This document shows positions 35,744-43,265 of a stretch of 64,000 nucleotides of DNA, in pieces. The notes under the pieces are model-generated. The model searched no databases. It saw only the letters and a program-made list of their open reading frames with translations, and was not told the origin of the DNA. The DNA is from Microbacterium maritypicum MF109. Lineage in GTDB: Bacteria > Actinomycetota > Actinomycetes > Actinomycetales > Microbacteriaceae. The translations under genes and the position numbers were made by a program. Within the stretch, counting starts at the first letter, position 1. Each line of letters opens with the position of its first letter. The stretch is taken from contig NZ_ATAO01000135.1 of NCBI RefSeq assembly GCF_000455825.1, positions 1 through 64,000 of the forward strand, written 5' to 3'.

Positions 35744-36778
35744 TCAGAAGTCGTAGTCGTCGACGTTGTCCTTGTCGACGATGACGGCGGCGTCACCCAC
35801 GTAGACGTTGTCGAAGCCGTCGAGCTTCTTCAGCGAGTTGTAGCCTTCGATGCCGAGGTCGGTGCCGTCGGTGATCTTCTCGCCGTCGACGAGCAGCTGC
35901 GCGATCTTGAGCTGCGCCTTGCCGGCCATCGCCGGGTCCCAGAAGAAGATCTTGTCGATCGAGCCGTCGACGATGTACTTCTTCGCCACGGACGGGATGC
36001 TGGTGCCCATCACGCAGACCTGATCCTCCAGACCGGCCTCCTGCACGGCGCGGGCGATACCGGCGACGTCGGTGCCGGCCGACCCCTGGAAGCCCTTGAT
36101 GTCGGGGTACTTCGCGAGCAGCTCCTTCGCCCGCTGATAGGCGACGTTCTCGTCTTCCTTGCTCTCGACCGGCTCCTCGACACGTGTCAGGTCGGGGTAC
36201 TCCGCCTGCTGCTGGTCGTAGGCGCCGCCCACCCAGTCCATGTGGGTCTTGGCCGTGAGGCCTCCGACGAAGGAGACGTACTGTCCCGAGTCGCCCATGC
36301 ACTCGGCGAGGTTGTCCATGATCTTCGCGCCATAGGCCCGGTTGTCGAACGCCTCGATGTCGATGTCGGCGTTCTTGATGCCTGCAGCCTCGTGGGCGAC
36401 GACGATGATCCCCTGGTCCCTGGCCTGCTTGAGCACGGACTCCAGCGCCTCTGGCGAGTTGGGGACGACCGTGATCGCGGCGGGCGACTGGGCGATCAGG
36501 TCCTGGATGATCTGGATCTGCTTCTCGGGGCTGGCGTCGTCCGCACCCTCCTGGCGGGCGTCGATCCCGGTTTCCTCGGCGAACTCCTTGACGCCGACCT
36601 CCATACGGTCGAACCAGCCGACACCCGAGATCTTGACTACGGTGACCATCGCGCCGTCTTCCGCGCTTCCGCCGGTATCGCCACCACCGGTGGTGCCGCC
36701 GACCTGACCGCAGCCGGCGAGGGCGAGCATCGCCACGGCACCGAATCCGACACCTGCAAGCAACTTCGTCTTACGCAT
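35744..36778 (-). CDS. Sugar-binding lipoprotein (RhaS/LsrB-like)
   Basis: 344 residues. The lipoprotein signal ends LALAGC and is followed by a Gly-rich linker. The type I periplasmic-binding fold reads VVKISGVGWFDRMEVGV, SPEKQIQIIQDLIAQSP, VVPNSPEALESVLKQARDQG and VVAHEAAG, which places it in the rhamnose/autoinducer-2 binding subfamily. The ligand cannot be fixed from sequence. First gene of the seven-gene operon, with an AAGGAG ribosome site and a TTGACA/TACTGT promoter about 80-110 bases upstream. Confidence 0.92.
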   Translation of the reverse strand: MRKTKLLAGVGFGAVAMLALAGCGQVGGTTGGGDTGGSAEDGAMVTVVKISGVGWFDRMEVGVKEFAEETGIDARQEGADDASPEKQIQIIQDLIAQSPAAITVVPNSPEALESVLKQARDQGIIVVAHEAAGIKNADIDIEAFDNRAYGAKIMDNLAECMGDSGQYVSFVGGLTAKTHMDWVGGAYDQQQAEYPDLTRVEEPVESKEDENVAYQRAKELLAKYPDIKGFQGSAGTDVAGIARAVQEAGLEDQVCVMGTSIPSVAKKYIVDGSIDKIFFWDPAMAGKAQLKIAQLLVDGEKITDGTDLGIEGYNSLKKLDGFDNVYVGDAAVIVDKDNVDDYDF

Positions 36779-36793
36779 GTTCCACTCCTTCGT

Positions 36794-36805
36794 GTGTGAA
36801 CCAGT
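36794..36805 (+). promoter_or_regulatory. Candidate DeoR site in the ABC-operon leader
   Basis: GTGTGAACCAGT lies in the 5' leader of the binding-protein gene. The same GTGTGAA-n2-AGT pattern occurs at 37769-37780 in the deoR/btpA intergenic region, so both transcription units could answer to the DeoR protein. Confidence 0.4.
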
Positions 36806-36858
36806 GTTAGTTTCCACCACCCCCACGGAGGAATGGGAAGAAATCTCATCGCTGTGGA

Positions 36859-36888
36859 ACAGTAAAACGTGATCCCGCCGGTTGTCAA
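36859..36888 (-). promoter_or_regulatory. Promoter of the ABC/FGGY/M29/DhaK-DhaL operon
   Basis: On the minus strand TTGACA (36883-36888) and TACTGT (36859-36864) are separated by 18 bases, predicting a transcription start near 36852 and a leader of about 74 bases. Confidence 0.65.
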
Positions 36889-36905
36889 TGCGAAATCTCA
36901 CACCC

Positions 36906-36926
36906 GTTGCGCAACCGTTGCGCAAC
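36906..36926 (-). promoter_or_regulatory. Tandem GTTGCGCAAC palindromes upstream of -35
   Basis: Two copies of the perfect palindrome GTTGCGCAAC (36906-36915 and 36917-36926) with an 11-base period, about one helical turn, lie 18 bases upstream of the -35 hexamer. The TTGCGCAA core with central CG resembles LacI-type or global carbon-control sites. Confidence 0.55.
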
Positions 36927-36950
36927 GGCGAGACCGAAGGAACGACGCAG

Positions 36951-37724
36951 CTAGAGCGCGGGAACGGCTTCGATCTGCACACCGGCCGCACGCAGGCCGA
37001 CGAGCGCGGGATGGTCCACCGCTCCGTCGGTGACCAGCAGGTCGACCTCGCCGGGACCCGCGACATTCGTCAGGTGCACCCGGCCGAGCTTCGACGCGTC
37101 GGCGACGACGATGACGCGGTCACAGGCTTCGATCGCCGCGCGCTTCACCGCTCCCTCCTCGTTGCTGTAGTCGGAGAGACCGCGCTTGCCATCGACGCCG
37201 GAGACGCCCATGACGTAGACGTCGCAGTTGTAGCGCTTGAAGGCCTCGATCGACTCGGCTCCGACCAGGCTGAGTTCGCCGGGACGCACCCTCCCGCCGG
37301 TGACGAGGATCGTGGTGTTCGGCTCGTCATGGAGCTCGAGCGCGACGAGGATGCTCGGCGTGACGACCGTGAGTCCGAGGCCTTTGCCGACGATGGCCCT
37401 GGCCACCGCGAGGGCGGTGCTGCCACTGTCGAGGACGACGGTCTCGCCGTGATTGAGATGGGCGACGGCCGCTGCCGCGATATTGATCTTCTCGCGTGCG
37501 CCCATCAACGCCCGAGAGTTGAATCCGGGCTCCACCGCCGTCCCGTGGGCGGCGATCACACCACCGGTAACCCGGCGCACGCTGCCGCGCTCCTCGAGGA
37601 GTTCCAGGTCGCGCCGAATGGTCATCTCGGAGACGTCGAACTCCAGCGCGAGGGCCTTGAACTCGGCCTCCCCATCAGAGAGGACCCGCTGTTCGATCAG
37701 CGCGCGGCGCTCATGGGCTTCCAT
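36951..37724 (-). CDS. DeoR-family regulator of the sugar locus
   Basis: 257 residues. N-terminal DeoR helix-turn-helix (RRALIEQRVLSDGEAEFKAL then FDVSEMTIRRDLELLEERG) and a sugar-phosphate-sensing C-terminal domain with NHGETVVLDSGSTALAVARA and VVADASKLGRV. GAGGAGGT precedes the ATG. It lies directly upstream of the ABC operon on the same strand and is divergent from btpA, an ideal place to control both. Its effector is probably a phosphorylated intermediate made by the FGGY or DhaK-DhaL kinase (inference from the family). Confidence 0.92.
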   Translation of the reverse strand: MEAHERRALIEQRVLSDGEAEFKALALEFDVSEMTIRRDLELLEERGSVRRVTGGVIAAHGTAVEPGFNSRALMGAREKINIAAAAVAHLNHGETVVLDSGSTALAVARAIVGKGLGLTVVTPSILVALELHDEPNTTILVTGGRVRPGELSLVGAESIEAFKRYNCDVYVMGVSGVDGKRGLSDYSNEEGAVKRAAIEACDRVIVVADASKLGRVHLTNVAGPGEVDLLVTDGAVDHPALVGLRAAGVQIEAVPAL

Positions 37725-37768
37725 CCCGACCTCCTCGTGTGGCAGATCCCACCTTAGGCGACACGCTT

Positions 37769-37812
37769 GTGTGAATGAGTAACTTGTGCTTTGCTCATCG
37801 TGAATCTTTCAC
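37769..37812 (+). promoter_or_regulatory. Candidate DeoR operators between deoR and btpA
   Basis: GTGTGAATGAGT (37769-37780) matches the site in the ABC leader. GTGAATCTTTCAC (37800-37812) is a 5-bp inverted repeat around three bases. Both lie in the 125-base divergent region. Confidence 0.45.
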
Positions 37813-37849
37813 AGAGTTTGTGATCCATTCCGAAGAAACGAGGAAAGAC

Positions 37850-38668
37850 ATGCCCAACTGGCTCCCCGAGGTGTTCGGCACGCAGAAGCCGATCGTGGCG
37901 ATGCTGCATCTGGCCCCGCTCCCCGGCGACCCCGGCTACGACACCGCGGCCGGAATGGCCGCGATCGTGAATCGCGCCAAGGGCGAGCTCGACGCGCTGC
38001 AGAGCGGCGGCGTCGATGCCGTGCTCATCTCCAACGAATTCAGCCTCCCGTACCTCACGAAGACCGAGCCGATCACCGCGATCAGCATGGCTCGCATCAT
38101 CGGCGCGCTGCAGGGCGACCTCGCCGTGCCTTTCGGCGTGAACGTGCTCTGGGACGGCCGCGCCTCCATCGATCTCGCCACCGCCACCGATGCGGCGTTC
38201 GTTCGTGAGATCTTCACCGGCGTCTACGCCAGCGACTTCGGCCTCTGGAACACGAACGTCGGTGAGGTCGCGCGCCACCGACACCGCATCGGCGCATCGA
38301 ACGTGAAGCTGCTGTTCAACATCGTGCCGGAGTCGGCGGCCTACCTCGCCGAGCGCGACCTCGGGTCCATCGCCCGCTCCACGGTGTTCGCGACCAACCC
38401 CGATGCCCTCTGCGTCTCCGGGCTCACCGCCGGCGCCCCCACTGACACGCAGTCGCTGGCCATCGTGAAGGAGAACGCCGGAGACGTGCCGGTATTCGTC
38501 AACACCGGAGTGCGCGCCTCCAACGTCGCCGACCAGCTGGCAGTGGCCGACGGGGCCGTCGTGGGCACCTATTTCAAGCACGACGGCAGGTTCGAGAACC
38601 GCGCCGACCGCGCACGGGTGGAAGAGCTCATGGGTGCTGCGAAGGCGTTCCGGTCGCAGCTGGCCTGA
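37850..38668 (+). CDS. BtpA/SgcQ-family TIM-barrel protein
   Basis: 272 residues from the ATG at 37850 with AGGA upstream; an earlier ATG at 37775 lies in the operator region. Family marks are PIVAMLHLAPLPGDPGY near the N-terminus, GVDAVLISNEF, PFGVNVLWDGRA and the phosphate-loop-like VFVNTGVRASNVADQL. BtpA was named for photosystem I biogenesis in cyanobacteria, but homologues such as SgcQ are common in sugar loci of non-photosynthetic bacteria, with no proven reaction. The divergent placement from deoR and the two-kinase operon suggests a C-C bond-cleaving or isomerising step on the phosphorylated sugar (inference). Confidence 0.88.
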   Translation: MPNWLPEVFGTQKPIVAMLHLAPLPGDPGYDTAAGMAAIVNRAKGELDALQSGGVDAVLISNEFSLPYLTKTEPITAISMARIIGALQGDLAVPFGVNVLWDGRASIDLATATDAAFVREIFTGVYASDFGLWNTNVGEVARHRHRIGASNVKLLFNIVPESAAYLAERDLGSIARSTVFATNPDALCVSGLTAGAPTDTQSLAIVKENAGDVPVFVNTGVRASNVADQLAVADGAVVGTYFKHDGRFENRADRARVEELMGAAKAFRSQLA

Positions 38669-38683
38669 CACGCGACCGCCGGC

Positions 38684-38732
38684 CACACGGAGCCGCCCCG
38701 CGATCCTGGTGACCGCGGGGCGGCTCCGTGTG
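38684..38732 (+). terminator. Bidirectional terminator between btpA and the SCP-like gene
   Basis: A perfect 19-bp stem (CACACGGAGCCGCCCCGCG and its complement) with an 11-base loop lies between two convergent genes. Confidence 0.9.
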
Positions 38733-38758
38733 CCTCAGGCGCGTCCCGTGCGGCTGCG

Positions 38759-39127
38759 CTAGGGACGCACCGGCAGCACGTCGCTCAAGTCGGCGCGCGT
38801 GCCCGAAGCATGGATGCGTCCGCCGTCTGCGGCATCCGCCCATCGCTCCGTGCCGGTGGACACGGCGATCCAGGTCGCCGCATCCATCTCCACCACGTTC
38901 GGCGGCGTGCCACGGGTGTGTCGAGGACCCTGGATGACCTGCACCGCACCGAAGGGAGGCACTCGCACTTCCACGCTGTTGCCCGGCGCCTTCTCGTCGA
39001 GCAGCTGCAGCAGATAGCGCACGGCGGTGGCGAGATCGGTGCGCTGCGGCTTCACGCCCGAGGCATCCGCGGAGCGGACGGCATCGAGAGCCGCGCGTCC
39101 GTCGACGATGTCGATCTTCCTGGCCAT
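38759..39127 (-). CDS. Bacterial SCP-2-like (sterol carrier family) protein
   Basis: 122 residues. The motif VRVPPFGAVQVIQGPRHTRG followed by PPNVVEMDAATWIAVSTG is the hallmark of the bacterial SCP orthologue family (SCP_3). This family is widespread in actinobacteria and often sits next to purine genes; purD is two genes away here. No lipid ligand has been proved for this group. GGAGAG precedes the ATG. Divergent from the NUDIX gene. Confidence 0.85.
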   Translation of the reverse strand: MARKIDIVDGRAALDAVRSADASGVKPQRTDLATAVRYLLQLLDEKAPGNSVEVRVPPFGAVQVIQGPRHTRGTPPNVVEMDAATWIAVSTGTERWADAADGGRIHASGTRADLSDVLPVRP

Positions 39128-39163
39128 CTCTCCAGACTACGACCGACCGCGTGCGACGAGTCC

Positions 39164-39169
39164 TATGCT
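39164..39169 (+). promoter_or_regulatory. -10 box for a leaderless NUDIX transcript
   Basis: TATGCT followed by seven bases and the ATG at 39177; no ribosome site is present. This favours 39177 over the in-frame ATG at 39165, which lies inside the -10 box. Confidence 0.5.
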
Positions 39170-39176
39170 CGGACGC

Positions 39177-39851
39177 ATGAGCATGCATCCCCAGGGCGCC
39201 CGCGCCGAGCTGCTCGCGGCAGTCGCCGACCATTCGTGGGGCGTGCGGATCCCGCCACTCGCCGACCCGCAGAGCGCGCACGATGCGGCTGTGCTCATCC
39301 TGTTCGGCGTACTCGATCGCATCCCCGCCCCCACGACCGACGCGGCCGTCGCCCGTGACCTCGACGTGCTGCTGCAGCGACGCGCGCCCACCCTCTCGTC
39401 CCACCCCGGTCAGGTCTCATTCCCCGGTGGACGCGTGGAGCCGGACGATGCCGACGTCGTCGCCACGGCGCTGCGCGAAGCCGAGGAGGAGACCGGGCTC
39501 GATCCGGCGGGAGTCGAGATCCTGGCCACGCTGCCGGAGATCCCGCTCGCCGCGAGCAACCATCTCGTCACGCCCGTCCTGGCATGGTGGCAGTCGCCGT
39601 CGCGGGTCGTGGCGGTCGATCACGCCGAGACGGTCGAGGTGTTCCGGGTTCCCGTCGCGCAACTGCTCGCCCCCGAGACCCGGTTCACCTCGACGATCAC
39701 CCGCATGGGGCACACGTTCCGGGGCCCGGCGTTCGACGTCGACGGCACGATCGTCTGGGGCTTCACCGCGATGGTGCTCGATGCGCTCTTCGACGCGGCC
39801 GGCTGGACCGTGACCTGGGATGCTGCCGTCGAACGGACCGTCGACCTCTGA
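39177..39851 (+). CDS. NUDIX hydrolase, CoA pyrophosphatase type
   Basis: 224 residues. The Nudix box GGRVEPDDADVVATALREAE continues EETGL as required. The preceding SSHPGQVSFPGG matches the CoA-specific UPF0035 motif, so the likely reaction is hydrolysis of CoA or oxidised CoA to phosphopantetheine and 3',5'-ADP. It is divergent from the SCP-like gene and 43 bases upstream of purD, which has its own leaderless promoter. Confidence 0.9.
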   Translation: MSMHPQGARAELLAAVADHSWGVRIPPLADPQSAHDAAVLILFGVLDRIPAPTTDAAVARDLDVLLQRRAPTLSSHPGQVSFPGGRVEPDDADVVATALREAEEETGLDPAGVEILATLPEIPLAASNHLVTPVLAWWQSPSRVVAVDHAETVEVFRVPVAQLLAPETRFTSTITRMGHTFRGPAFDVDGTIVWGFTAMVLDALFDAAGWTVTWDAAVERTVDL

Positions 39852-39882
39852 GCCCCACCGAAACCCGGAGCGCGACCCTCGG

Positions 39883-39888
39883 TAGTCT
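39883..39888 (+). promoter_or_regulatory. -10 box for leaderless purD
   Basis: TAGTCT followed by six bases and the GTG at 39895; no Shine-Dalgarno sequence. Confidence 0.5.
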
Positions 39889-39894
39889 GGACGG

Positions 39895-41172
39895 GTGAAG
39901 ATTCTCGTCCTCGGTTCCGGTGCCCGTGAGCACGCGATCATCCTCGCCCTGCGGGCCGAGCAGACGGAGCACGAGATCTTCGTGGCTCCCGGCAACGCCG
40001 GCATGGCACAGGATGCGAGCCCCGTCTCGCTCGATCCGCTCGACGGCGGCGCAGTCACCGCGTTCGCGCACGAGCACGCGATCGACCTCGTCGTGGTGGG
40101 CCCCGAAGCTCCGCTCGTCGCCGGAGTCGCGGATGCCCTGCGCGTCCGCGGCATCCCGGTATTCGGACCGGGCAAGGCCGCAGCGCAGCTGGAGGGCTCG
40201 AAGTCGTTCGCGAAGCGGGTCATGGATGCCGCCGGCGTGCCCACCGGCCGTGCCGTGCGCGCCGCCACCACGGCAGAGGTCGAGAACGCGTTCGACGATC
40301 TCGGCGCTCCCTACGTCGTGAAGGCCGACGGTCTGGCTGCGGGCAAGGGCGTCATCGTCACGTCCGACCGCGCCGAGGCGCTCGCGCACGCCGAGCAGTA
40401 TCTTCCCGCCGGCCCGGTGCTGATCGAGGAGTTCCTGTCCGGCCCCGAGGTCTCCCTGTTCTTCCTGAGCGACGGCGACACCGTGCGCGCGCTCAGCCCC
40501 GCCCAAGACTTCAAGCGCGCACTCGACGGCGACGCCGGCCCCAACACCGGTGGCATGGGCGCCTACTCGCCGCTGCCCTGGCTCACCGAGCAGTTCGGCA
40601 GCGAGCAGGCTTTCGTCGACGAGGTCACGCGCGACGTGGCACTTCCCGTGGTGCGCCAGCTCGACGCAGAGGGCACGCCGTTCATCGGACTCCTCTACGC
40701 GGGCCTGATCCTCACTCCCGCCGGCGTGCGCGTGATCGAGTTCAACGCGCGCTTCGGAGATCCGGAGACGCAGATCGTGCTGCCGCGACTGGTCACCCCA
40801 CTGTCGGACCTGCTGTTCGCCGCGGCCTCGGGAACCCTCGAGGACCAGCCGGATCCCGTGTTCAGCGACGATGTCGCCATCACGGTCGTGCTGGCCAGCG
40901 AGGGATACCCCGAGGCACCGCAGACCGGCCGCCCGATCGAGGGCCTCGCGGAAGCCGCGGCCGTCGAGGGCGTCCGCATCGTGCACGCCGCGACCGCGAG
41001 CCCGGATGCTCCCGGCGGATCGCTCATCGCGACGGGAGGCCGTGTACTGAACGTGGTGGCGGTGGCTTCCGACTTCCGCACCGCGCGCGACCGCGCGTAC
41101 GAGGCGATCGCCCGCATTCATCTCGACGGCTCCCACTACCGCACCGACATCGCCGCTCGCGTCGCCGAGTAG
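39895..41172 (+). CDS. purD: Phosphoribosylamine-glycine ligase
   Basis: Joins 5-phosphoribosylamine and glycine with ATP, the step after PurF. 425 residues from a GTG. The ATP-grasp enzyme shows KILVLGSGAREHAI, VVGPEAPLVAGVAD, KADGLAAGKGVIV, NTGGMGAYSP and VIEFNARFGDPETQ. It is separate from the purM-purF operon by some 23 kb. The start codon sits six bases after a -10-like box, so the transcript is probably leaderless. Confidence 0.98.
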   Translation: MKILVLGSGAREHAIILALRAEQTEHEIFVAPGNAGMAQDASPVSLDPLDGGAVTAFAHEHAIDLVVVGPEAPLVAGVADALRVRGIPVFGPGKAAAQLEGSKSFAKRVMDAAGVPTGRAVRAATTAEVENAFDDLGAPYVVKADGLAAGKGVIVTSDRAEALAHAEQYLPAGPVLIEEFLSGPEVSLFFLSDGDTVRALSPAQDFKRALDGDAGPNTGGMGAYSPLPWLTEQFGSEQAFVDEVTRDVALPVVRQLDAEGTPFIGLLYAGLILTPAGVRVIEFNARFGDPETQIVLPRLVTPLSDLLFAAASGTLEDQPDPVFSDDVAITVVLASEGYPEAPQTGRPIEGLAEAAAVEGVRIVHAATASPDAPGGSLIATGGRVLNVVAVASDFRTARDRAYEAIARIHLDGSHYRTDIAARVAE

Positions 41173-41235
41173 CCCTCCGCGCCCCGCCCCTGCCCCGCCG
41201 GCCCGTCCCGCCCCCTCTGTGTGCCCCCCTCCGCC

Positions 41236-41311
41236 GAGCGCACGGGGTCTCGACGAGTGCACGGCTTCCCGACGCGGATACCCCGTTCGCTCGGCGAGTT
41301 CCCGTGCACTC
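41236..41311 (+). repeat. Intergenic four-unit repeat, copy B
   Basis: GAGCGCACGG (41236-41245), GAGTGCACGG (41255-41264), CCGTTCGCTC (41283-41292) and CCGTGCACTC (41302-41311). Spacers are 9, 18 and 9 bases, exactly as in copy A at 17537, although two units have diverged. It lies downstream of purD. Confidence 0.85.
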
Positions 41312-41400
41312 GGGAGCACCACGAGCGGGGGTACGTGAGGTGCGGTCGCGCGAATTCGGGCGAATGCGGGCAGGAATCCTGCCAACGTGCGGATCCGCGA

Positions 41401-41429
41401 TTGACACGGGGGACTTTCTTCAAGAAAGT
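41401..41429 (+). promoter_or_regulatory. hxlR promoter with embedded operator
   Basis: TTGACA (41401-41406), a 17-base spacer and a poor -10 GAAAGT (41424-41429) lie six bases before the ATG. The perfect palindrome ACTTTCTT-C-AAGAAAGT (41413-41429) fills the spacer and -10 region, a likely autoregulatory site for the HxlR protein. The rest of the 263-base purD-hxlR gap holds repeat copy B and nothing else recognised. Confidence 0.6.
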
Positions 41430-41435
41430 TAGCGG

Positions 41436-41915
41436 ATGCCGCTCCGCTCCGACTGGTCCTCTGCGACCTGCCCCATCGCCCGCACCGCCGACGTGCTCGC
41501 CGACCCCTGGGTGCTGCTCATCCTGCGCGAGCTCTTCTCCGGCCGCACGCGTTTCGATCAGCTTCGTGACGCCACCGGCGCCGCCGACTCGGTGCTCTCC
41601 CGTCGCCTGACCGCGATGGGCGAGGCCGACCTCATCGCCCGCGAAGACCCCGACGATGCGCGCAGCGGCTATCGACTCACGACCGCCGGACGCGAGACGC
41701 TTCCGATCCTGCACGCCTACGCGCGGTTCGCTCGCATCACCGACCCCGACGGGCCGTGGGGACTGACCGTGAGCTGCGGCCGCTGCGGCGATGTCTCGGA
41801 CTCCGTCGACTGGTGCGCGACATGCGCGGCACCGCTCGACGCCGGCAGCACCCGGTGGGCACGGCGCAGCATGGGCGGGGAGCCCTTCGCCCTTCTCGCC
41901 GGAGACGCGGCATGA
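41436..41915 (+). CDS. HxlR-family regulator with C-terminal zinc-ribbon-like tail
   Basis: 159 residues. The HxlR winged helix reads CPIARTADVLADPWVLLILRELFSG and TRFDQLRDATGAADSVLSRRL. After the wing, a cysteine pair set CGRCGDVSDSVDWCATC looks like a small zinc ribbon, a known extension in some actinobacterial HxlR proteins. HxlR proteins often sense quinones, aldehydes or thiol stress. It overlaps the MFS gene by ATGA, so it is a regulator-efflux operon with a self-operator palindrome upstream. Confidence 0.9.
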   Translation: MPLRSDWSSATCPIARTADVLADPWVLLILRELFSGRTRFDQLRDATGAADSVLSRRLTAMGEADLIAREDPDDARSGYRLTTAGRETLPILHAYARFARITDPDGPWGLTVSCGRCGDVSDSVDWCATCAAPLDAGSTRWARRSMGGEPFALLAGDAA

Positions 41916-43222
41916 CCGCCGAATCGCTCGACGGTCCGATCGAAGAGCCCCTGACCGGACGGCAGCGCCGCTTCCACCCTGCCTGGACCGTGGCCCTGGT
42001 GGCCCTCATCGCGCTCATCGGCGCCGCCGGGTTCCGCGCCGCGCCCGGTGTGCTCATGGTGCCGCTCGAGGAGGAGTTCGGATGGAGCACGGCGGAGCTC
42101 TCGCTCGCGGTCTCGATCAACCTGCTGCTGTACGGCCTCATCGCCCCGTTCGCGGCCGCCCTCATGCAGCGCTTCGGCATCCGCGCGGTCACGGTGGTCG
42201 CACTCTTCGTCATCGGAGCGGGCGCGGCGCTGAGCGTCTTCGTGGCGACTCCCGGCCAGCTCATCCTGACCTGGGGTGTGCTGATCGGGCTCGGCACCGG
42301 ATCGATGGCCCTGGTGTTCGCCGCGACCATCACCGACACCTGGTTCGCGACCCGGCGCGGGCTCGTCTCCGGCGTGCTCACCGCCGGCAGTGCGACCGGG
42401 CAGCTGATCTTCCTCCCCGTGATCGCGGCTACCGCGGAAGACGTCGGATGGCGCGGGGCGTCGCTCATCATCGCAGGCGGCGCCCTCGCCGTCGCGCCCC
42501 TCGTCTGGATCTTCCTGCGCAACAGACCGAGCGACCTCGGGGTCGCCCGGTACGGCGAGACCACGCCCGTCATGGCGGCGGACCCCGTTCCTCGGGGCAC
42601 GGCGTGGGGTGCGGCGAAACTCGCGATCTCCACCCTGAGGGAGGCCGCTCGCACCAAGACCTTCTGGGCACTGGCGATCGGCTTCGCGATCTGCGGAGCG
42701 ACGACCAACGGACTGATCGGCACGCACTTCATCCCGAGCGCGCACGACCATGGGATGGCGACGACGACCGCGGCCGGGCTGCTGGCCGTGGTGGGCGTCT
42801 TCGACATCGTCGGCACCGTGTTCTCCGGCTGGCTCACCGACCGGGTGAACCCGCGCATCCTGCTCGCCGCCTACTACGCGCTGCGCGGAGTGAGCCTGCT
42901 GTTCCTGCCGAGCCTGCTCTCGGCCGAGGTGCAACCCAGCATCATCGTGTTCATCGTGATCTACGGGCTCGACTGGGTCGCGACCGTGCCACCGACGATC
43001 GCGCTCTGCCGTGAGGTCTTCGGAGACAAGGGCCCGCTCGTGTTCGGCTGGGTGTTCGCGGCCCACCAGATCGGCGCCGGCATCGCCTCGGTCCTCGCCG
43101 GGATCGTGCGCGACCACACCGGCCAGTACACGTTCGCATGGTTCGCCGCCGCCGGACTGTGCGCGGTCGCCGCCCTCGTCAGCGCGACCATCCGCCGCCA
43201 CCCCGTATCCGATCGCGAGTAG
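41912..43222 (+). CDS. MFS transporter
   Basis: 436 residues from the ATG overlapping the hxlR stop. Twelve predicted helices. FRAAPGVLMVPLEEEFGWSTAELSLAVS and TWFATRRGLVSGVLTAGSATGQ resemble the oxalate/formate and monocarboxylate-like MFS group. Downstream come IPSAHDHGMATTTAAGLLAV and GWLTDRVNPR. Probably exports or imports the compound sensed by the HxlR protein; substrate unknown. Confidence 0.88.
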   Translation: MTAESLDGPIEEPLTGRQRRFHPAWTVALVALIALIGAAGFRAAPGVLMVPLEEEFGWSTAELSLAVSINLLLYGLIAPFAAALMQRFGIRAVTVVALFVIGAGAALSVFVATPGQLILTWGVLIGLGTGSMALVFAATITDTWFATRRGLVSGVLTAGSATGQLIFLPVIAATAEDVGWRGASLIIAGGALAVAPLVWIFLRNRPSDLGVARYGETTPVMAADPVPRGTAWGAAKLAISTLREAARTKTFWALAIGFAICGATTNGLIGTHFIPSAHDHGMATTTAAGLLAVVGVFDIVGTVFSGWLTDRVNPRILLAAYYALRGVSLLFLPSLLSAEVQPSIIVFIVIYGLDWVATVPPTIALCREVFGDKGPLVFGWVFAAHQIGAGIASVLAGIVRDHTGQYTFAWFAAAGLCAVAALVSATIRRHPVSDRE

Positions 43223-43235
43223 CTCACCCCATCCC

Positions 43236-43265
43236 GCACCGCACCGCACCGCACCGCACCGCACC
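43236..43265 (+). repeat. (GCACC)6 pentanucleotide tandem repeat
   Basis: Six uninterrupted GCACC units lie 13 bases after the MFS stop and immediately abut repeat copy C. Confidence 0.9.

Noticed and set aside
27730..36778. Autoinducer-2 (lsr) or rhamnose uptake locus
   Set aside because: Binding protein and FGGY kinase resemble those families, but lsrF, lsrG, lsrR, rhamnose isomerase and rhamnulose aldolase are all absent, and DhaK-DhaL, M29 and BtpA do not belong to them.
37850..38668. Photosystem I biogenesis role for BtpA
   Set aside because: No photosynthesis genes are present and the neighbours are sugar genes.
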